Assembly: GCF_004331485.1 (NCBI RefSeq)
Contig: NZ_SJKD01000009.1
Span: forward strand, 331,520 to 395,519
DNA: 64,000 nucleotides
Reading direction: 5' to 3'
Source of the DNA: Kribbella capetownensis
Lineage (GTDB): Bacteria; Actinomycetota; Actinomycetes; Propionibacteriales; Kribbellaceae
Each line of letters starts with the position of its first letter. Within the stretch, counting starts at the first letter, position 1. The notes beneath the pieces are model-generated. The model had not been told where the DNA came from and ran no database searches. It saw only the letters and a program-made list of their open reading frames with translations. This document shows, one piece after another, positions 1 through 8,566 of the stretch. The translations under genes were made by a program, and so were the position numbers.

Positions 1-216
1 CCGCGGCGACCAGAACTCGACCACCACCGGCGACTGGATGGACCGCTCGATCACATCGGACTGGAAGGTCGCCTCGCTGACGTTCAGCACATAAGAGCCC
101 GACGCTCCGCCACCGGCCGCCGGTGCGCCACCACCGGAGCCGGGCGGCGGGGCCGCGGGCTTGCGCAGGGACGACAGATCGATCGCCCCGGGACGGGAGA
201 AGTTCGACTGACTCAC
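1..216 (-). CDS. Thioredoxin-fold / YbbN (CnoX)-like co-chaperone, N-terminal part, cut by window edge
   Basis: The first 72 codons of a leftward gene are present. The start is a GTG at 214-216, with a GAGGG purine run about 6 nt upstream; a second GTG lies just before it at 217-219. The N-terminus is a Pro/Gly/Ala-rich linker (residues about 18-38), followed by a typical thioredoxin beginning with strand VVVEFWSPR at residues 64-72. That is the position where thioredoxins carry W-x-x-x-C, so the redox motif lies beyond the edge. Actinobacterial YbbN proteins have this linker-plus-thioredoxin-plus-TPR layout and act as cytoplasmic chaperone-redoxins. The assignment to YbbN rather than another thioredoxin is inference, because the TPR part is not visible. 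Confidence 0.6.
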   Translation of the reverse strand, partial: MSQSNFSRPGAIDLSSLRKPAAPPPGSGGGAPAAGGGASGSYVLNVSEATFQSDVIERSIQSPVVVEFWSPR

Positions 217-288
217 CACTGCCCTCGCATTCCGGTCGCGCCCAGTTGGCGCTCACTGCGTACGTTCACAGGGTCCATCCTCTATGAG

Positions 289-322
289 AGCGCCCTCCGC
301 CGGAAATCCGGCGGAGGGCGCT
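289..322 (-). terminator. Perfect 15-bp hairpin after the TrkA gene
   Basis: AGCGCCCTCCGCCGG (289-303) is followed by loop AAAT and its exact complement (308-322). The hairpin begins inside the stop codon of the leftward TrkA gene and lies upstream of the YbbN-like gene. It has no U-tract, which is common for actinobacterial terminators. Confidence 0.7.
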
Positions 323-2135
323 AGGCCGAACCGTGCCGTGCTCGGGTCGCCAGGAGCAGTCTGGCCAGGCCGCTCCGGGTGCCCGCCACGGCGAGCCGGT
401 CACCGCCTCGGAGCAGTTTGCCGGACGCCGGATTCCAGTCCCACGGACCATCGTCCTGGCGAGCGAGCACCCGCAATCCGCCTTCCTCGTCCAGTTCGCC
501 CAGGCGCAGCCCGACGGCGACCGAGCCCGGCTCGACGGTGACCTCGGTGAGCAGCAGAACCCGGCGACCTGCCGGCACCGTCACCTGACTGCGCCGGTTC
601 GCGGCGGCCGCGGCGATCGCCGGGGCGACCAGCATCGACACCGAGCGGCTGTGGCCGAGCCCGAGCCGGCGCTCGACGCGCTGGGCCAGGTCGTGGTCGA
701 ACATCCGCATCGTGATCCGGGCATCCGGGTTCAGGTCGCGCACGACCATTGCCGACTCCAGATTCGTGATGTCGCCGTCGGTGAGCGCGAGCACGGACAG
801 ACATCGCTGCACCCCGGCCGACCGCAGCGTCTCCTCGTTGCTGCTGTCGCCGATGACCACCGGGATCCGCAACCGATGCGCGGTCTGTACGCCGGGCGCG
901 TCCTCGTCATGCTCGACGCCGACCACCGCGACACCGCGCTCCGCCAGGATCTCCAGCACTCGCGCGCCGACAGTCCCGAGGCCGCAGACGACCACATGGT
1001 TGCGAGGCCGCCCGCGGACGCCGCCGATCACCCGCGACAGTCGCGCACCGATCAGCGAGTCGACGATGACCGCGGTCAGCAGCGCCACCAACACGATCCC
1101 CGTCAACTGGACCACGACGGCCGCGACCTTCGCCCACGGCGCCGCCTCGGAGAACGTGTCGTCCTCGATCCCCGCCGACGTCACCGCTCCGGCCGCGAGA
1201 TAGACAGCCCGCAGCCATTCGACCTTCGCGATGAAGTGCGTGAGCACGGTCCCGGCCAGCACGAGCAACGCCATCACCGCGGCGATCCGCCGTACCCGCC
1301 GGTCGAAGATGTCGCCGGCCGCCATCAGCCAACCGGCCCGCCGTACGTCTCTGGTCCGCCAGACGCTGCGGATGCCGGTGCCGAGCACGATGTCACCACT
1401 CGGGTCGTCACTCGAGCTCGGCAAGAGTTCGGGTGTCGCGGACGACGTCGTGTCGGCGAGCACGGTCAGATGCGGCTGCCTGATCAGGTCGGCCTGACCG
1501 GCGACCAGGCGCCGGCCACCGATCTCGAGCCAGGTGAGCTCGTCGTCCTCGAGCGCGTCGGAGACGAACGCGGGCGCGGCCAGCGACGGTCCGGAGATCA
1601 CCACGCAGTCGCCGAGCAGACTGTGCAACTGCTTGCCCAGTCGCGGGTTCACCATCTGCACGATGATGCGCAGATCGGGATCCATGTCGCGAGCGGTCAA
1701 CGCGGTGTGCACGTTGTGAACGTCGTCGGTGTCGAGCAGCACCAGAGCCCGCGCGGTCGACCCGATGCCGTCCTGGGCGTCGACCCCGGCCCGGCGCAGC
1801 AGCGACTCACTGATGACCCGGACACCCATCACCTGGGCGCCGAGCTCACTGATCCGGTCGTAGTGCCGCGACGCCGGGTTGACGACTGCGATCACCCGCT
1901 CGCCGGAGCTCACCAACTCGGTGACGACCCGCAGCATGGTGCGATCCGAACCGCAGACGACCACGCCGCGGCCGTCCGCCGGGCCGATCGCCTCCCGGGC
2001 CTGCGATCCCAATCCACTGGGTTCGGCCGGGCCTCCGTCGGAGGAGGAACTCTCGTCAGAAGCGGGCGGGCTCTCGGTATTCGCCCCACTCGTCCCGAAG
2101 AACGTGACAGATTTCCCCCATCGTGGCCTCCGCAC
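321..2135 (-). CDS. Membrane TrkA/RCK-domain protein, two NAD-binding domains flanking a two-helix pore-like unit
   Basis: This is a 604-aa protein with a disordered N-terminus (1-55), a first TrkA-N Rossmann domain (about 56-200), two membrane helices (about 284-303 and 337-361) joined by a pore-loop-like stretch, and a second TrkA-N domain with GLGTVG at 385-390. The order resembles RCK-gated K+ channels of the Castor/Pollux type. However, the loop reads AAGAVTSAG (315-322) and lacks the TVGYG potassium filter, so K+ selectivity is not supported. The start is a GTG at 2135 with GGAGG 6 nt upstream. It therefore overlaps the end of the mutase gene by 80 nt and is probably translationally coupled to it. 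A likely role is a ligand-gated ion conductor or regulator at the membrane. Confidence 0.75.
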   Translation of the reverse strand: MRRPRWGKSVTFFGTSGANTESPPASDESSSSDGGPAEPSGLGSQAREAIGPADGRGVVVCGSDRTMLRVVTELVSSGERVIAVVNPASRHYDRISELGAQVMGVRVISESLLRRAGVDAQDGIGSTARALVLLDTDDVHNVHTALTARDMDPDLRIIVQMVNPRLGKQLHSLLGDCVVISGPSLAAPAFVSDALEDDELTWLEIGGRRLVAGQADLIRQPHLTVLADTTSSATPELLPSSSDDPSGDIVLGTGIRSVWRTRDVRRAGWLMAAGDIFDRRVRRIAAVMALLVLAGTVLTHFIAKVEWLRAVYLAAGAVTSAGIEDDTFSEAAPWAKVAAVVVQLTGIVLVALLTAVIVDSLIGARLSRVIGGVRGRPRNHVVVCGLGTVGARVLEILAERGVAVVGVEHDEDAPGVQTAHRLRIPVVIGDSSNEETLRSAGVQRCLSVLALTDGDITNLESAMVVRDLNPDARITMRMFDHDLAQRVERRLGLGHSRSVSMLVAPAIAAAAANRRSQVTVPAGRRVLLLTEVTVEPGSVAVGLRLGELDEEGGLRVLARQDDGPWDWNPASGKLLRGGDRLAVAGTRSGLARLLLATRARHGSA

Positions 2136-3729
2136 GCGCCGCCTCCAGCATGGGCTCGATCAGGTTGCCAGTACTCCTGGCCGCCTCCACCAGAGCCGTT
2201 AGCGTACGCCGGACCCGGTCCTCGTCACGGTGCGACTTGCGTTCCGCGAGCACCCGGCACTGCTCGACCTCGACCTCGTGGCTGACCCGGAGGATCTCCA
2301 GCTCGCCGGAGACGGTGTCGGTCAGCGTGTTCACGCCGACGATCTTCTTCTCGCCCTTCTCCAGCTTCTGCTGGTACTCGAAGGCGGCGTCGGCGATCTC
2401 GCCCATGAACCAGCCGTCCTCGATCCCGCGCAGGATGCCGCCGGTCATCGAGCCGTCCGGGCTCATCTCCTTGATCCGCGCGAAGATCTCCTCGGCCTCG
2501 GCCTCGATCTTGTCGGTGAGCGCCTCGACGAACCAGGATCCGCCGAGCGGGTCGGCGACGTTGGTCACGCCGACCTCCTCCATCAGCACCGACTGGGTGC
2601 GCAGTGCGATCTCGGCCGACTCCTCGCTCGGCAGCGCGAGCGTCTCGTCGAGCGCGTTCGTGTGCAGCGAGTTCGTCCCGCCGAGGATGGCGGCCAGCGC
2701 CTCGACAGCCGTCCGTACGACGTTGTTGTACGGCTGCTGGGCGGTCAGCGACACCCCAGCGGTCTGGGTGTGGAATCGCAACGACTGGGCCTTGTCCGTG
2801 CGAGCGCCGTACACATCGCGCAGCCAGCGCGCCCAGATCCGGCGGGCCGCGCGGAACTTCGCGATCTCCTCGAAGAAGTCCAGGTGGCTGTCGAAGAAGA
2901 ACGACAGACCCGGCGCGAACACGTCGATGTCGAGACCGCGGTTGAGCCCGAGCTCGACGTACCCGAACCCGTCGGCCAGTGTGTACGCCAACTCCTGCCC
3001 AGCCGTCGAACCGGCCTCGCGGATGTGATAGCCGGAGACGCTGAGCGGCTTGTACGCCGGGATGCGTTCGGCGCAGTACTCCATCAGGTCACCGATCAGG
3101 CGCAGGTGCGGTTCCGGTGGGAACAGCCACTCCTTCTGCGCGATGTACTCCTTGAAGATGTCGGTCTGCAGCGTCCCGTTGAGCTTGGTGATGTCCGCGC
3201 CCTGCCGCTCGGCGGAGACCAGGTACATCACGAACGCCGGTACGGCGGGACCGGAGATCGTCATCGAGGTCGTGACGTCCTGCAGCGGGATGTCCTTGAA
3301 CAGCCGGTCCATGTCGGCGGCCGAGTCGATCGCGACCCCGCAGTGGCCGACCTCGCCGAGCGCCTTCGGGTCGTCGGAGTCGCGGCCCATCAGCGTCGGC
3401 ATGTCGAACGCGACGGACAGGCCGCCGCCCCCGCCGTTCAGGATCATCTTGTACCGCTCGTTGGTCTGCTCGGCGTTGCCGAAGCCGGCGAACTGGCGGA
3501 TCGTCCAGGTGCGGCCGCGGTAGCCGGTCGGATACAGCCCGCGGGTGAACGGGAACTCCCCCGGCCAGCCGATCCGCTCCATCCGCGGGTCGTCCACACC
3601 TTCGGGAGGTCCGTACACCGGCGCGACCTCGGTGCCGGACAGCGTGGTGAAGTCCGCCTCCCGCTTGCGCGCCGCGTCGTACCGCTGCTGCCACCGGCTC
3701 CGGCCGGCCGCGATCTGCTCGGCATCCAT
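2056..3729 (-). CDS. icmA: Isobutyryl-CoA mutase large (substrate-binding) subunit
   Basis: This 557-aa acyl-CoA mutase alpha-type chain has the TIM-barrel but no C-terminal B12-binding domain, so it needs a separate small subunit. Two residues separate mutase specificities. Methylmalonyl-CoA mutase has Tyr in the RQYAGF motif and Arg in the KEFMVRN motif; isobutyryl-CoA mutase has Phe80 and Gln198. Counting from the ATG at 3729, this protein has Phe80 (RQFAGF) and Gln198 (EYIAQK). That matches IcmA, which interconverts isobutyryl- and n-butyryl-CoA. A GTG one codon upstream is possible; AGGAGG lies 8 nt before the ATG. No IcmB-like gene is visible in the window. In Streptomyces icmA and icmB are also unlinked (from memory). 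MeaB, the mutase chaperone, is encoded at 18097-19053. Confidence 0.88.
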   Translation of the reverse strand: MDAEQIAAGRSRWQQRYDAARKREADFTTLSGTEVAPVYGPPEGVDDPRMERIGWPGEFPFTRGLYPTGYRGRTWTIRQFAGFGNAEQTNERYKMILNGGGGGLSVAFDMPTLMGRDSDDPKALGEVGHCGVAIDSAADMDRLFKDIPLQDVTTSMTISGPAVPAFVMYLVSAERQGADITKLNGTLQTDIFKEYIAQKEWLFPPEPHLRLIGDLMEYCAERIPAYKPLSVSGYHIREAGSTAGQELAYTLADGFGYVELGLNRGLDIDVFAPGLSFFFDSHLDFFEEIAKFRAARRIWARWLRDVYGARTDKAQSLRFHTQTAGVSLTAQQPYNNVVRTAVEALAAILGGTNSLHTNALDETLALPSEESAEIALRTQSVLMEEVGVTNVADPLGGSWFVEALTDKIEAEAEEIFARIKEMSPDGSMTGGILRGIEDGWFMGEIADAAFEYQQKLEKGEKKIVGVNTLTDTVSGELEILRVSHEVEVEQCRVLAERKSHRDEDRVRRTLTALVEAARSTGNLIEPMLEAARAEATMGEICHVLRDEWGEYREPARF

Positions 3730-3846
3730 CACTCAGACCTCCTAGGGGACTGGTCCCAAAATACTAGGACGTCCAACTATTTCCAATTCCCGGACTGACC
3801 CCGATCCGGCGAGATGATGCGCGGCAATACCTGGGGAGGAGATTCC

Positions 3847-4962
3847 GTGCGGACTTTGACGACCGGACCGGTCGGGGTGCACTACGGCCAGTTGTATGTC
3901 CAGAGCCACGAGTTCGTGTCGGACCTGGGCGCGTCCTACGCCGGCCAGCAGAACGGACTGTGTGGTGCGGCGGTGCCCGGAGCGCTGTTCCTGATCACCG
4001 GCCTGCACACCGGCGACGTCGGCTTCTCGACCGAACTGCACGACTCCGAACCACCGGTCGACGACACCTGGGAGGAGATCGTCGAGGCGTCGTTCACGCC
4101 GGTCGGCGCGACCACCGCGCTCGTCGGCTGGGCCGGCGAGTGGCAGGAGCCGCTGGACCTGGCCGAGACCGATTACCGGGTGCGGTACTGCGGGATCGGC
4201 ATGGACTCCGGCCACGAGACCGACAACACGCTCGACGGCGAGCCGCTCGTCGACCACTACCTGCTGCAGTTCTGGCCGGCGCCGCCCGAACCGGACCGGG
4301 TCATCAAGGTGACGAGCGGTACGGCGGCGTACTGGCACGACTACGCGCGACAGCAAGCTCCTCCACCGACGGCGGAGGAGCGAGCTGAGACCGAGCGGCA
4401 AGCGGTGCTGGAGCACGAGCGCAGACAGGTCGAGGCCCGGCTGGCGGTGGAGACCCGAGACTGGGGCGGCAAGCTGCCGAGTGAACCGCTTCGTGCCTTG
4501 GGCTGGGCCGCGATTCCGGTGGCGCTTCTGGACCGCGCCGCGGCGGAGGCGATCGCCCGGGCCGACGCCGGGTCGCAGCGAGGGATCGCACGGTGGGCCG
4601 CTCGGCGCGCGTACGAGGAAGCCCAACTGACCGAGCATGACTGGATCGCGGCAGCACTCGCCGCGATGGACCGGGGCGAGGAACTGCCGGAACCGTTCGA
4701 CACCACCAGCAAGGCGTTCGACCGAGCTTGGGGCGATCCGGGCGTGGCGAAGACGCTGATCACCACCCGCGACGGCCGGTACGACAACTTCTCACAGCAG
4801 GCGATGGCCATCCCGGCGATCTTCGAGGCGTGCGCCGACGATCCACTGGCCGCCGCGATCGGGGCGGTGCGAGTCTCCGTCGACACCTTCGGCTTCGGGC
4901 GGGAGCAGGAGTTCCTCGCGGAGCTGCGGCAGGCCTTCCCCGTGCTAGCCGACCAGCCGTAG
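3847..4962 (+). CDS. Conserved-looking protein of unknown function, 371 aa
   Basis: I do not recognise the family. The start is a GTG at 3847 with a strong GGGGAGGA ribosome site 6 nt upstream. The N-terminal half (residues 1-145) is a beta-rich, acidic region with many Tyr, Trp and Gly residues and a HYGQLYVQS segment near residue 13. After a Pro-rich break comes a charged helix (about 170-200, rich in Glu/Arg/Ala) and an Ala-rich helical C-terminal half. There is no signal peptide, membrane helix or obvious metal motif, so it is probably cytoplasmic. It stands alone between two leftward units, and its 3' end overlaps the convergent ABC ATPase gene by 18 nt. Confidence 0.75.
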   Translation: MRTLTTGPVGVHYGQLYVQSHEFVSDLGASYAGQQNGLCGAAVPGALFLITGLHTGDVGFSTELHDSEPPVDDTWEEIVEASFTPVGATTALVGWAGEWQEPLDLAETDYRVRYCGIGMDSGHETDNTLDGEPLVDHYLLQFWPAPPEPDRVIKVTSGTAAYWHDYARQQAPPPTAEERAETERQAVLEHERRQVEARLAVETRDWGGKLPSEPLRALGWAAIPVALLDRAAAEAIARADAGSQRGIARWAARRAYEEAQLTEHDWIAAALAAMDRGEELPEPFDTTSKAFDRAWGDPGVAKTLITTRDGRYDNFSQQAMAIPAIFEACADDPLAAAIGAVRVSVDTFGFGREQEFLAELRQAFPVLADQP

Positions 4963-6579
4963 CGAGCGGCGGTGAGCCTGTTCGCGGGGATCCGGGACGG
5001 GCGCCGCCGCCAGCAAACGGATCGTGTACGGGTCCTGGGGTGCGCGCAGCACGGCTTCGCGTGTGCCCTGTTCGACCAGCTTGCCGTGGCTCATCACGGC
5101 GACGCGGTCGCAGACCTGGTCGACCACCGCGAGGTCGTGGCTGATGAACAGGCAGGCGAAATGCAGCCGGTCCTGCAGCGACCGGAGCAACTCGAGCACC
5201 GTCGCCTGCACGGACACGTCCAGCGCTGATGTGGGCTCGTCCGCGATCAGCAGTCCGGGATCGAGCGAGATCGCCCGCGCGATCGACACCCGCTGCCGCT
5301 GACCGCCGGACAACTCGTGCGGATACCGCCCGGCCCAGCCACGCGGCAGCTCGACGCTGTCCAGCAGCTCCTCGACCCGTCCACGCAACTCTCCACCCCG
5401 TACGCCGCGATGTACGGCGAGCGGTTCGCCGATGGACTGACCGATCGTGGCACGCGGGTTCAGTGAGCCGGCCGGGTTCTGGAACACCACGCCGATCCGG
5501 GACCGGGTCCGCCGCACGACCGAGGACGACGCCGTGGTCAGCGCCCGACCGTCGACCCGGACCTCGCCTGAGGTGATCGGTGCGAGGCCGAGTACGGACT
5601 TCCCGATGGTCGACTTCCCCGACCCGGACTCCCCGACCAGACCGGTGATCTCGCCGGGGTTGAGCGCCAGGTTCACGTGATCCACCGCGAGGACCGTCTT
5701 ACCGCGCCGGCCGCGGTACTCCACCACGAGATCCTCGACCGACAGAGCCGGCGTACCTTCCGTCGGGCCGGAGGGTTTGTCGTCGCGAAGACCGCCACGC
5801 GGCACCGCGTCGAGCAGCGCCTGGGTGTACGGCTGGGTCGGCCGGTCGAACAGCTCGTGGACGTCGGCCGTCTCGACCACCGATCCCTTGCGCATGACAA
5901 CGACCCGGTCGGCCACGTCCGCGACCACCCCCATGTCGTGCGTGATGATCATGATCGCGCCGGAGATCTCCGACCGCATCGCGAGCAGTACGTCGAGCAC
6001 CTCCTGCTGCACCGTCACATCGAGCGCGGTGGTCGGCTCGTCGGCGATCAGCAGCTCGGGGTCACAGGCGACCGCGACCGCGATCATGACGCGCTGGCAC
6101 TGACCGCCGGACAGCTGATGCGGGTAGTACTTCAGCCGCGATTCGGGCTCGGGGATCTCGACCATCCGCAGCAGCTCGATCGCCCGCTCGCGGGCCTGCC
6201 CACGAGACAGCGCCGGCTGATGCGCGCGGATCATCTCGATCAGCTGCGACCCGATCGTGAACACCGGGTCCAGCGCGCCGACCGGGTCCTGGAAGATCAT
6301 CGCGATCCGCCGGCCGCGCAGCGTCGTCAGCTCGGCCCGCGACATCGACAGGACGTCCTCGCCGCCGAAGCTGATCCGCCCGCCGACAGTCGCGTTGGAC
6401 GGCAGCAGCCCGAGCGCCGCCAACGACGTGACACTCTTGCCCGATCCGGACTCCCCGACGACCGCGAGCACCTCACCCGGCCGGACCGCGAAGCTCACGT
6501 TGTCCACCGCGCGATGCGTCGTACCGCCGACGGTGAAGTCGACGGTGAGGTCCTCGAACCGCAGGATGTCGTCCTTCAC
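4945..6579 (-). CDS. Double ATP-binding subunit of oligo/dipeptide ABC importer (DppD-DppF fusion)
   Basis: This 544-aa protein has two complete ABC ATPase domains in one chain. The first has Walker A GESGSGKS near residue 40 and signature LSGGQ; the second has Walker A GESGSGKS near residue 318 and signature LSGGQRQR. Each Walker B is followed by DEPT. Peptide importers usually encode these as two proteins (DppD and DppF, OppD and OppF), and fused versions are common in actinobacteria. It energises the DppB/DppC permeases encoded at 8567-10379 and is the last gene of that operon. The start is GTG, overlapping the regulator stop by 4 nt (GTGA at 6576-6579), so translation is coupled. Confidence 0.92.
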   Translation of the reverse strand: MKDDILRFEDLTVDFTVGGTTHRAVDNVSFAVRPGEVLAVVGESGSGKSVTSLAALGLLPSNATVGGRISFGGEDVLSMSRAELTTLRGRRIAMIFQDPVGALDPVFTIGSQLIEMIRAHQPALSRGQARERAIELLRMVEIPEPESRLKYYPHQLSGGQCQRVMIAVAVACDPELLIADEPTTALDVTVQQEVLDVLLAMRSEISGAIMIITHDMGVVADVADRVVVMRKGSVVETADVHELFDRPTQPYTQALLDAVPRGGLRDDKPSGPTEGTPALSVEDLVVEYRGRRGKTVLAVDHVNLALNPGEITGLVGESGSGKSTIGKSVLGLAPITSGEVRVDGRALTTASSSVVRRTRSRIGVVFQNPAGSLNPRATIGQSIGEPLAVHRGVRGGELRGRVEELLDSVELPRGWAGRYPHELSGGQRQRVSIARAISLDPGLLIADEPTSALDVSVQATVLELLRSLQDRLHFACLFISHDLAVVDQVCDRVAVMSHGKLVEQGTREAVLRAPQDPYTIRLLAAAPVPDPREQAHRRSLRLVG

Positions 6580-7106
6580 TCACCCTCCCCTTGATCGGAC
6601 ACAGCGTCGAGTTTGTCCTTGTACTCCTGCCAGTCGACCAGCATTTTGCGGTGGTACGTCGCCAGCCACTCGAAATAGTTGCGCGCGTTCCGCAGCCGCT
6701 TCCGCGGACCGGTCATCCCTTCGGGCAGATCGGCCAGCATGTCCTCGAAGACCTGCCGTTGCTTGCCGAGGGACCTGCGCTCGCCGGCGAGGAAGCTTCC
6801 CCAGACGTCGTCCTCGACCTTGAAGTAGTGACTGCGATCCCCCGGTACGGCGTGCCGCGCGATGAACCCGAGGTCGATCAGCCGCCGGGTGGTACTCGAG
6901 ATCGAGCCCGCACTCGCGGACAGCGCCCGGGCCAGCTCGGCCGAGGAGACGAACGGCTTGTTGCTCACCATCAGATAGCCGAGCACCCGGCCCTCCATCC
7001 GCGGCGAGCCGGCCAGCTCTCTGAGCAGGGCGAACTGCTCGACGAACTCCGCGCGGCGCGGGTCCTCCTCCCAGGCCTCGTCGTCGACCGGCTTGTCATC
7101 CGCCAT
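6576..7106 (-). CDS. GbsR/MarR-type winged-helix regulator inside the peptide operon
   Basis: This 176-aa protein has a winged helix at about residues 35-110, with a recognition region around SSAELARALSASAGSISS. A charged helical C-terminus follows. The pattern resembles GbsR-like MarR relatives that sense small ligands. The ATG at 7106 overlaps the TAA of the upstream hydrolase (TAATG) and has AGGAGG 7 nt before it. Lying sixth of seven genes in the operon, it is a strong candidate for feedback control of this peptide-uptake unit, possibly through the palindrome at 13436-13452. The ligand is unknown. Confidence 0.8.
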   Translation of the reverse strand: MADDKPVDDEAWEEDPRRAEFVEQFALLRELAGSPRMEGRVLGYLMVSNKPFVSSAELARALSASAGSISSTTRRLIDLGFIARHAVPGDRSHYFKVEDDVWGSFLAGERRSLGKQRQVFEDMLADLPEGMTGPRKRLRNARNYFEWLATYHRKMLVDWQEYKDKLDAVSDQGEGE

Positions 7107-8566
7107 TACGACCTCCTGGCCAAAGCATGCACCTCGGCGTCCGCGATCTGCGCCGACCGCCGTGCCCGGAACACCTCGACCGGCCACCGCGAGCTCCCGC
7201 CGTACCGGACGACCTCGGGCTGACCGTCCGAGTCCCAGGTGAACTCCACCTTCTCGCCGATCGACCCGAACCCGGCAGCCGGTACGACGGCCAGCGTGTT
7301 CTCGTCGATGACCTGGAGCTCCTCGTAGCTGTCGACCGGGTCCGGCGCGGCCGGGAAGAACGCGACCAGCCGGTCGCCGAGCAGTGCGATGCTCATCACG
7401 CCCATCAGGTTCGCGAAGTCGCCGCAGAACCGGCGCCCGTCGATGTCGCTCGGCACCGCGGAGCCGGCCGGAGCATTGGCAGCCAGGTTGAGCAGCTTGA
7501 CCACGCCGGTCGCGAGGATGCCGGCCGGGCCGCCGATGCAGTTGGTGAGCACCGACACGACGATCTGGTCGACCGGGTCGATGAAGGTCCGGGTGATGTG
7601 GCCCGGGTAGCCACCGCTGTGGCCGACCAGTCGGCGGTCGCCGACCTTCACGATGTCCAGACCCAGCCCGTACCGGCCGATCTCGCGCCCGTGCGCGTTG
7701 ACCAGGCTCTCATCGCGCTGCAGCAGCCGCTTGCTCGCGTCGGTCAGCAGCTGGCCCGCTCCGAAGAAGTGCGCGGCGCCGTACGTCGTGAGGTCCTCGG
7801 CGGTCGAGTAGAAGCCGGTGGCCGCGGCCATCGCCCGGGTGTCGACGTGCGGGATGGTCTCGCGTACGTCGGAGCCGTCCAGCAGCCCGGTGTGGCCACC
7901 GGCGTACTCACCCGCCCGCTCCGGATCCCACTCGGCGCCGGTGTTCGCCAGGCCGAGGCGGGCGGTGATGTTGGCGGCGACGTAATCGCCGTACGAGAGC
8001 CCGCTCGCGGACTCGATCACCAGGCCGAGCAGCGAGTAGCCGATGTTCGTGTACTTGAAGTGCTCGTTCGGCTCGAAGACCTGGCCGTGGCTGAGGCACA
8101 GCTCCACCAGCGCCTTGCGGTCCGGGAACGGATCCATCAGCTGCCAGTAGTCCTTGTCGACGCCGTCGCGGATGACGCCGCCCTGATGGCCGAGCAGCTC
8201 GCGCACGGTGACCGGCGCCAGCGCGCTGCCGGCCAACTCGGGAACATGCGCCTCGATCGGGTCGTCGAGGCGGACCTTGCCCTGCTCGACCAGCTGCAGG
8301 ATCGAGGTCGCCGTGAAAGTCTTCGAGTGCGACGCGATCCGGAACAGATGGTCGGTCCGCAGCGGCGTACCGGTCACCTCGTCACTGGTGCCCAGGGCGG
8401 TCGACAGGACGAGCTCGTCACCGACCCGGATCGCCGCTTGGACTCCCGGCGTCCGCAGGTAGCGGCGCTGGTACTCCAGCCAGCTCTGGATCGCGGGTGC
8501 GGCTTCACGAGCGGTGGTGAGGTCGTACGAGGACAAGGCGGCGTCCGTTCTGTCGTGGGTGGTCAT
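7106..8566 (-). CDS. Serine hydrolase of the beta-lactamase / DD-peptidase (class C-like) family
   Basis: This 486-aa protein has the penicillin-binding fold motifs in order: Ser79-His-Ser-Lys82 (SxxK), Tyr172-Thr-Asn174 (YxN) and a HSGG box near residue 316 in place of KTG. HxG at the third motif is usual for esterase, D-aminopeptidase and class C-like members rather than true beta-lactamases. I see no signal peptide, so it is probably cytoplasmic and acts on imported material. A C-terminal beta-rich domain (about 380-486) is typical of D-aminopeptidase relatives. It starts directly after the DppC stop codon. In this operon, a role in hydrolysing imported (possibly D-amino-acid) peptides is a reasonable inference. 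Confidence 0.85.
   Translation of the reverse strand: MTTHDRTDAALSSYDLTTAREAAPAIQSWLEYQRRYLRTPGVQAAIRVGDELVLSTALGTSDEVTGTPLRTDHLFRIASHSKTFTATSILQLVEQGKVRLDDPIEAHVPELAGSALAPVTVRELLGHQGGVIRDGVDKDYWQLMDPFPDRKALVELCLSHGQVFEPNEHFKYTNIGYSLLGLVIESASGLSYGDYVAANITARLGLANTGAEWDPERAGEYAGGHTGLLDGSDVRETIPHVDTRAMAAATGFYSTAEDLTTYGAAHFFGAGQLLTDASKRLLQRDESLVNAHGREIGRYGLGLDIVKVGDRRLVGHSGGYPGHITRTFIDPVDQIVVSVLTNCIGGPAGILATGVVKLLNLAANAPAGSAVPSDIDGRRFCGDFANLMGVMSIALLGDRLVAFFPAAPDPVDSYEELQVIDENTLAVVPAAGFGSIGEKVEFTWDSDGQPEVVRYGGSSRWPVEVFRARRSAQIADAEVHALARRS

Noticed and set aside
333..2285. Very long open frame antisense to the TrkA gene
   Set aside because: High-GC third-position bias leaves the opposite strand open. 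Its protein is Arg/His/Gln/Asp-rich with no recognisable fold, and the sense gene has clear domains.
7106..8566. Serine hydrolase as an antibiotic-resistance beta-lactamase
   Set aside because: The third motif is HSGG rather than KTG, there is no signal peptide, and the gene sits inside a peptide-uptake operon, so a peptidase or esterase is more likely.
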